Assembly: GCA_019423745.1 (NCBI GenBank)
Contig: JAHZAV010000002.1
Span: 24,528 to 88,527, forward strand
Reading direction: 5' to 3'
Source of the DNA: Lachnospiraceae bacterium
Lineage (GTDB): Bacteria > Bacillota > Clostridia > Lachnospirales > Lachnospiraceae
DNA: 64,000 nucleotides
Positions 59,061 to 64,000 of this stretch are shown here, in pieces. A program made the position numbers and the translations under genes. Each line of letters starts with the position of its first letter. Within the stretch, counting starts at the first letter, position 1. The notes beneath the pieces were generated by a model. It did not search any database and was not told the origin of the DNA. It saw nothing but the letters and a program-made list of their open reading frames with translations.

Positions 59061-59891
59061 TTAAATTTTATTTACTGCGTCTTCCAGATATTGATTATCT
59101 GCTTCATAAAATCTTTCCTGTTCCACCAGTTCTGCCAATCCTGCATCTATAGGCATCTTTCCAAGGACCGGTATACCAAGTCCTGCTGCCACTTCCTCAA
59201 TATGGCTTTCCCCAAACACGGAAATCTTCTTTCCGCAGTCTGGACATACCAGATAGCTGTAGTTTTCTACAATTCCCAAAACAGGAATATTCATTTTTTC
59301 TGCCATATGATAAGCCTTCTCCACAATCATCTGTACAAGATCCTGTGGAGATGTCACAATAACGATACCATCTACCGGAAGAGACTGAAATACTGTAAGC
59401 GGCACATCTCCGGTTCCTGGGGGCATATCTACAAATAGATAATCCAGCTCTCCCCACATAACATCGGTCCAGAACTGTGTTACTACTCCGGCAATGACAG
59501 GTCCTCTCCAGATTACCGGATCTGACTCATTTTCCAAAAGTAAATTAACGGACATAATTCTTGTTCCGTCTTTTGCTTCACAAGGGAAAATCCCTTGATC
59601 GCTGCCTTTTGCTTTTTCATGCAGACCATACATTTTAGGAATGGATGGACCTGTAATGTCAGCATCCAGAATTCCTACAGAAAATCCCTGCTGACGCATC
59701 ATTCTTGCAAGGGAGGCGGTCACCATGGATTTTCCAACTCCGCCTTTTCCGCTGACTACCGCAATCACCTTGTTAATATGTGAAAACGGATTTGCCGGTT
59801 CCCTCATATCCTGCGGTTTGCTTCCACAAGAATCCGCATGTGCGCATCCGGCACAATCGGAAGCGGAACAACCATTTTGCTGTTCTGACAT
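59061..59891 (-). CDS. Mrp/NBP35-family Fe-S cluster carrier ATPase
   Basis: 276 residues with the deviant Walker A SGKGGVGKS at about 47-55, switch motif LDADITGPSIP, and MPPGTGD. Cys8, Cys13, Cys16 and Cys22 at the N terminus recall NBP35-type cluster ligands, and CPDCGKK near the C terminus is the ApbC-type CXXC. It loads Fe-S clusters onto apoproteins. It is the last gene of the Fe-ADH/MATE/Ocd/RidA operon, 16 bp after ridA. An IS element is inserted two bases beyond its stop. Confidence 0.92.
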   Translation of the reverse strand: MSEQQNGCSASDCAGCAHADSCGSKPQDMREPANPFSHINKVIAVVSGKGGVGKSMVTASLARMMRQQGFSVGILDADITGPSIPKMYGLHEKAKGSDQGIFPCEAKDGTRIMSVNLLLENESDPVIWRGPVIAGVVTQFWTDVMWGELDYLFVDMPPGTGDVPLTVFQSLPVDGIVIVTSPQDLVQMIVEKAYHMAEKMNIPVLGIVENYSYLVCPDCGKKISVFGESHIEEVAAGLGIPVLGKMPIDAGLAELVEQERFYEADNQYLEDAVNKI

Positions 59892-59907
59892 ATTTTTTAC
59901 CTCTTTT

Positions 59908-60285
59908 CTATTCTTCCACTGCTGCGATTACTTCAACTTCGCACAGAACATTTTTAGGAAGTGTTTTTACTGCCACGCAGCTTCTTGCTGGTTTGGATGT
60001 AAAATATTTTGCATACACTTCATTGAAAGCAGCAAAATCACCCATATCAGCCAGGAAGCATGTCGTTTTAATAACTTTATCATAACTGGTTCCTGCTGCA
60101 TTGAGAAGTTCCCCGATATTTTTGCAAACCTGCTCTGTCTGCGCTTCAATTGTCTCTGCCTCAATTGCATCTGTAGCCGGATTAATGGCAATCTGTCCTG
60201 CTGCGTAAAATACACCGTTGTAAATATATCCCTGTGAATATGGTCCCAATGCTTTTGGTGCTTTTTCTGTTGCTACAACTTTCAT
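59908..60285 (-). CDS. ridA: RidA-family enamine/imine deaminase
   Basis: 125 residues. Its N terminus MKVVATEKAPKALGPYSQG and C-terminal CEVEVIAAVEE are RidA hallmarks. The Arg in KPARSCVAV corresponds to the essential Arg105 that hydrolyses 2-aminoacrylate and related imines. ATG 60285 has GCAAAGGAGAGATAAAA upstream, overlapping the end of the preceding ocd-like gene. RidA next to an imine-forming dehydrogenase is consistent with clearing reactive intermediates. Confidence 0.93.
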   Translation of the reverse strand: MKVVATEKAPKALGPYSQGYIYNGVFYAAGQIAINPATDAIEAETIEAQTEQVCKNIGELLNAAGTSYDKVIKTTCFLADMGDFAAFNEVYAKYFTSKPARSCVAVKTLPKNVLCEVEVIAAVEE

Positions 60286-60287
60286 TT

Positions 60288-61238
60288 TTATCTCTCCTTT
60301 GCTTTTTCTAATAATTTCTGTGCGACACAAACGTCAAACAGACCCATGCCTACAGATTTAAAATATGTGGTTTTCTTTGCAATTTCATCCTCATCTGCAT
60401 CCGATGCCAGGAACTTGTCCATCAGTACTACTTTATCCATAGTAAGGCGTCCCTCTGCCAGAGGTGTGCTTAAATCACCGCTCTCCTCACATGCATAAGG
60501 AAGCTCAATATACACATTATCTACAAGATCCCATATTGCATCCGGTATTTCTCGCATTTCCGGTGTATAAGAACCAATAGCGATAATACATTTCCCTTCC
60601 AGCAGTGCTTTATCATCAGGCAATACCGGGGTCTTTGAAGAAGTAGTCGTACAGATGATATCACTTGCCTTAACTAATTCTTCCACTGTCTTACATTGTA
60701 CTACTTCTACTGCCGGATTATCAATAGTCTTCTTCAGCCTCTGCACATAATCTGTCAAATCTCTGGCTGTGCGGTTCCAGATATACACTGTTTTTATGTC
60801 TCTTGCAGCACATGCATAAACTGCCTGATAGAATCCTTGCATACCAGCCCCTACAATTCCCACGGTATGAGCATCTTTTCTAGAAAGATGGCGCATTCCC
60901 ACACCACCTACTGCCCCCGTTCTCCAGGCAGTCACGGACTGACCATCCAGTACAGCAAGCGGCGCTCCTGTTACCTGATCATTCAGAATCACAAGCCCAT
61001 CAATAGATGGAAGTCCCAGGTTCGCATTCTCAGGAAAAATTGTCAGCATTTTTGTTCCGATGACATCTTTTGTGTAACAAGGCATATAGATTAAAGTTTT
61101 ATTCTCATGTTCGATAACTGGACGTGGAGGCATATAATATTCATCTGCTCCAAAAATACGGTATGCTTCTTCAATCTGATCCATCATTTCCTGCGGGTCT
61201 ATTATTTTTTCTATTTCTTCTTTCCCTAAAAATATCAT
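60288..61238 (-). CDS. Ornithine cyclodeaminase/mu-crystallin family dehydrogenase
   Basis: 316 residues. An N-terminal substrate domain (MPPRPVIEHENKTLIYMPCY, GTKMLTIFPEN) is followed by an NAD(P)-binding fold (TVGIVGAGMQGFYQAV). LDGQSVTAWRTGAVGG is the conserved family core. Members include ornithine cyclodeaminase, alanine dehydrogenase and ketimine reductases, and sequence alone does not decide between them. ATG 61238 is used; ATG 61244, overlapping the MATE stop as ATGA, is an equally plausible start. Confidence 0.9.
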   Translation of the reverse strand: MIFLGKEEIEKIIDPQEMMDQIEEAYRIFGADEYYMPPRPVIEHENKTLIYMPCYTKDVIGTKMLTIFPENANLGLPSIDGLVILNDQVTGAPLAVLDGQSVTAWRTGAVGGVGMRHLSRKDAHTVGIVGAGMQGFYQAVYACAARDIKTVYIWNRTARDLTDYVQRLKKTIDNPAVEVVQCKTVEELVKASDIICTTTSSKTPVLPDDKALLEGKCIIAIGSYTPEMREIPDAIWDLVDNVYIELPYACEESGDLSTPLAEGRLTMDKVVLMDKFLASDADEDEIAKKTTYFKSVGMGLFDVCVAQKLLEKAKER

Positions 61239-61240
61239 TT

Positions 61241-62644
61241 TCATCTTCCTCTCAATTCTTCTTTTTCTCTTGTTACATTTCTCAGCCATTTGTAACTTAA
61301 ATATCTTTTTAATGTAATCGGAACCTTTATCAGCTCATCACTCATTAAAATCACGTAAACTACCGGCACGCTGGCATGAAATACAAACGCTGCCGCTGCT
61401 CCAAGCAAAATGGAACACCCCCACATTGTTGTTACATCCATGATAAGACCGAATTTTGTATCACCGCCGGAACGGAAAATCCCCACTACCATTGTAGTAT
61501 TCCACGACTGTGCCACCGTAAAATAGGACATGACAAAAAACATAAAAGTAAGGTAACTCTTTGCGGCTCCAGACAATGCTAAATTAGCATTGGCAATTGG
61601 AGCTGCAATTAAAATGATAACCCCGCCTGCTGCTCCCAGCGCCAGACTAAGCCCTGCAAATCTTTTGGCATATGCTTTCGCGTAGTCCTCCTTCCTCTGC
61701 CCTATGGTCTTTCCCAAATAAATCGCTGCTGCATGAGAAATTCCAAATACAACAACCGTTGCCAGCTGCCTTGCCACCTGTGCTACTGAATTTGCAGCGA
61801 CAGCTGCACTGCCAAGGTGACCAATAACTGCTGTATTCGCTGAACTGCCTAATCCCCACATCAGCTCATTGAGCACAACCGGCATTGCATAAACCATATA
61901 ATCTTTCAGCAGAACCTTGTCAATATGAATCAAATAGTACAGTCGTATCCTTACAATTTTGTTTCTAAAAAGAGCATAGCTCAAAACAAGCACAGTCTCT
62001 GTAATTCTTGCACACAAAGTACCAATAGCCGCTCCTACAATTCCCAATTTTGGTGCACCACAAAGACCAAAAATTAAAAGAGCATTGATTCCGATGTTGA
62101 CAAGAAGGGAAAACAGATAAATCAGTGTCGCTACTGCTACCCTTTCAATACTTCGCATAATATTGAGATAAACTTGAGTCACTGCCATGAAAAGATATGA
62201 AATCCCCACGATCCTAAGGTATTTTATACCTTCGCTGATCACTTGAATATCTGAAGTATAAATCCTCATCAACATTTCCGGTACCGTCAGTGCCGCCATA
62301 GCGAAAATAAATGCCGTTCCAATTCCTGCCACAAATCCCATACCCAGCACTTTTTCAATGGTTTCTGTATCCTGCTTTCCCCAATACTGTGCCGTCAGCA
62401 CGGTTGCTCCCGATGTAATTCCCATAAAAATCAATGTCATAATGAACTGGATCTGTCCTGCCAAAGAAGCGCCAGAGAGCACTTTTTCTCCAACTCTTCC
62501 CAACATAATCACATCCGCTGCTGTCACCCCTACATTGATCAAATTCTGCAATGCCAGCGGAAGCACCAGTGCAAAAACACTTTTATAAAATCCATGCCAG
62601 TCTATTCCCGGATTAGTTATGATTGGCTGCCTTATAAATTTCAT
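61241..62644 (-). CDS. MATE-family multidrug/metabolite efflux protein
   Basis: 467 residues with 12 hydrophobic segments in two similar halves (VTAADVIMLGRVGEKVLSGAS, and SSANTAVIGHLGSAAVAANS in the second half), as in the NorM/MATE group. It exports cationic or other small molecules using Na+ or H+. The substrate is unknown. ATG 62644 has AGGA five bases upstream; ATGs at 62650 and 62659 are also in frame. It overlaps the Fe-ADH gene by 32 bp, showing translational coupling. Confidence 0.9.
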   Translation of the reverse strand: MKFIRQPIITNPGIDWHGFYKSVFALVLPLALQNLINVGVTAADVIMLGRVGEKVLSGASLAGQIQFIMTLIFMGITSGATVLTAQYWGKQDTETIEKVLGMGFVAGIGTAFIFAMAALTVPEMLMRIYTSDIQVISEGIKYLRIVGISYLFMAVTQVYLNIMRSIERVAVATLIYLFSLLVNIGINALLIFGLCGAPKLGIVGAAIGTLCARITETVLVLSYALFRNKIVRIRLYYLIHIDKVLLKDYMVYAMPVVLNELMWGLGSSANTAVIGHLGSAAVAANSVAQVARQLATVVVFGISHAAAIYLGKTIGQRKEDYAKAYAKRFAGLSLALGAAGGVIILIAAPIANANLALSGAAKSYLTFMFFVMSYFTVAQSWNTTMVVGIFRSGGDTKFGLIMDVTTMWGCSILLGAAAAFVFHASVPVVYVILMSDELIKVPITLKRYLSYKWLRNVTREKEELRGR

Positions 62645-63797
62645 ATGCATCCTGGGCATTTATTTGCTTAAAGGAACCTAGCAGGATCGTATCTCCTTTT
62701 GTAGCACTGTCCGCAAATTTCCGAAGAACATCATCCGGCTGCACACCAATTTCCAACTGCCCTATGGATACTGGCATATCCAGAGACCGGAAAAATTCTT
62801 CTGTTTTCTCAATCGCTTGGACTGCTGCCATTTCATCATTTTCTTCCACAATTCCCCACACATTTCTCCCATAGCGTGCAAATCTGGAAATATCAACCCG
62901 ATATACATACCGAGCCCAGCTTCCCCACACAGCGGACAGCGTTGCACCATGAGCTACGTCAAACATGGCACCAATCTCATGCCCCAGTTTATGACAGACA
63001 AAATCCTTAGGACGCCCCAATCCGGTCAAATCATTATGGGAAATACTTCCACACCACATAATTTCACTCATAGCATCGTAGTCTGTCTGATCCTGATATG
63101 CTTTTGCTCCAAATCTGATCATAGTACGAAGAAGTCCCTCCGCAATCTCATCGGTCAGCACATTCCCATCCACTGGTGTAAAATACCGCTCCATAGTGTG
63201 CATCATAATATCTACAATTCCGCACGTCAGCTGGTATTTGGGCAAAGTATAAGTAAGTTCAGGATTCATAATGGCAAATTTGGGCCGATTAAAGTCTGTA
63301 CTGATTCCAGCTTTTTTCCCGATCTCTTCATTTGTCAGTACTGCCGAATCACTCGTTTCACTTCCTGCTGCTGATATGGTCAGGATAACCCCTACCGGAA
63401 GTGCCTTTGTCACCGGCTTTTCTCCCATCCAAAATTCCCAGATATCTGTATCGGGATCGGCAGCTCCAATGGCTACTGCCTTTGCCGTGTCGATCACACT
63501 TCCTCCTCCCACAGCCAGAATCAGATCTGCCTGGAAGTTTATCGCCTTTTGCACCCCTTCTCGTGCAAGACTAAGGCGGGGATTAGGCTGTACGCCGCCC
63601 AGTTCTTCAAAAGCAATCTTTTCCTTTTTAAGCTCCTCTTCCACTTTACTGAGAAGACCGCTTCTTTTTACGCTTCCGCCGCCGTAAATAATCAGAACTC
63701 TGCTGCCTCCCCATTTTGCAGTAAGCCTACCGATCTCATTTTCAGTACCTTTACCAAACACAATCTCTGTCGGTGCATACTGTACAAAATTTTTCAT
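62613..63797 (-). CDS. Iron-containing alcohol dehydrogenase, butanol dehydrogenase type
   Basis: 394 residues. The dinucleotide motif is AVGGGSVIDTAKA. Metal-binding residues include Asp and His in CGIVDIMMHTMERYF and the later GHEIGAMFDVAHGATLS, which matches the family consensus GHxxxxxxxxxHG. It likely reduces an aldehyde with NAD(P)H. ATG 63797 has AAGGGGGATTTTAT upstream; the 22 extra codons upstream lack support. It is the first gene of the operon. Confidence 0.92.
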   Translation of the reverse strand: MKNFVQYAPTEIVFGKGTENEIGRLTAKWGGSRVLIIYGGGSVKRSGLLSKVEEELKKEKIAFEELGGVQPNPRLSLAREGVQKAINFQADLILAVGGGSVIDTAKAVAIGAADPDTDIWEFWMGEKPVTKALPVGVILTISAAGSETSDSAVLTNEEIGKKAGISTDFNRPKFAIMNPELTYTLPKYQLTCGIVDIMMHTMERYFTPVDGNVLTDEIAEGLLRTMIRFGAKAYQDQTDYDAMSEIMWCGSISHNDLTGLGRPKDFVCHKLGHEIGAMFDVAHGATLSAVWGSWARYVYRVDISRFARYGRNVWGIVEENDEMAAVQAIEKTEEFFRSLDMPVSIGQLEIGVQPDDVLRKFADSATKGDTILLGSFKQINAQDAYEIYKAANHN

Positions 63798-63901
63798 ATA
63801 AAATCCCCCTTGCGCTACAATTTCTGTCTTTTGCATTGTAGCATAAGAAGCAGAGCAATTCAATCAGCCCTCTGAAACGCCAGTTATTTTTTAACTTTTT
63901 C

Positions 63902-63931
63902 TTGTAGTAAGAATCCCCCCTGCCCTATAAT
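63902..63931 (+). promoter_or_regulatory. Promoter of the right-edge gene
   Basis: Plus strand TTGTAG (63902-63907), 18-base spacer, TATAAT (63926-63931), 42 bases before the ATG at 63974. Confidence 0.6.
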
Positions 63932-63973
63932 TAAATTGTCACTTACATTTTTGAGTACATTAAGGAGGCATTT

Positions 63974-64000
63974 ATGATCCAAGAAACTCTGCCGCAGCAT
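63974..64000 (+). CDS. Start of a plus-strand gene cut by the window edge
   Basis: ATG 63974 follows TAAGGAGGCATTT, an excellent RBS, and the nine codons present read MIQETLPQH. This start resembles NAD+ diphosphatase (NudC-type) N termini from Clostridia as I remember them, but nine residues cannot support an assignment. Confidence 0.6.

Noticed and set aside
1..64000. CRISPR arrays, prophage or restriction-modification clusters
   Set aside because: No regularly spaced direct repeats, cas genes, phage structural genes or methyltransferase/endonuclease pairs were found in the window.

Overview
The window reads as chromosome of a strictly anaerobic gut Firmicute, most likely a member of the Lachnospiraceae (Clostridium cluster XIVa). 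The basis is AT-rich sequence with AGGAGG-type ribosome binding sites, a selenoprotein glycine reductase operon, the Gram-positive order cysE-cysS-mrnC-rlmB-sigH, a GlnRS gene, NADP-type GDH, DUF1540 and SEC-C proteins, and a three-gene module that I know only from Lachnospiraceae. I cannot name the species. Nearly all genes lie on the minus strand.

Layout. 1-6.3 kb: glycine reductase operon grdX-grdE-grdB-trxB-trxA-grdA-grdC (grdC runs off the left edge). It sits behind a glycine riboswitch with an attenuator, and GrdA and GrdB each read through one in-frame TGA as selenocysteine. 6.3-7.9 kb: an AGCS-family alanine/glycine symporter that plausibly feeds it. 8-11.7 kb: purC-purF-purB. 11.8-14.2 kb: amino-acid ABC transporter. 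14.2-19.7 kb: three co-transcribed genes of unknown function (TPR-like protein, Hsp70/actin-like ATPase fold, 1.1-kaa protein), divergent from a HisC/CobD-type aminotransferase. 20.9-23.5 kb: a SnoaL-fold protein that keeps the BaiE dehydratase active-site residues, next to a BaiCD-like Fe-S flavoenzyme. 23.8-26.1 kb: metA plus an AI-2E-family membrane protein. 26.2-29.8 kb: small housekeeping operon. 30-38.2 kb: purA, cardiolipin synthase, MocR regulator, glnS, tRNA-Thr, CorC-type protein. 38.3-44.8 kb: sigH/rlmB/mrnC/cysS/cysE behind a T-box, then a GNAT protein and ispF. 44.9-50.9 kb: tRNA-Met and tRNA-Val, gdhA, purL. 50.9-57.2 kb: DUF1461 protein, LysR regulator, nuclease-helicase fusion, and a radical-SAM DNA repair pair under a promoter with two LexA-type boxes. 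57.3-59.06 kb: one complete IS1182-family element. 59.06-63.8 kb: operon of Fe-ADH, MATE pump, Ocd/mu-crystallin dehydrogenase, RidA and Mrp. A plus-strand gene begins at the right edge.

How it fits together. The left end is a Stickland module: uptake of glycine, reduction to acetyl phosphate, and electrons through TrxB/TrxA. Purine genes are spread over three transcription units, all with sigma-A promoters. The BaiE/BaiCD-like pair, without the rest of a bai operon, is the most provocative metabolic signal. The ATPase/TPR/giant-protein module is the best candidate for an undescribed system. At the DNA level, three intergenic hairpins share the core ACGTAACA/TGTTACGT, and several terminators overlap the next promoter.
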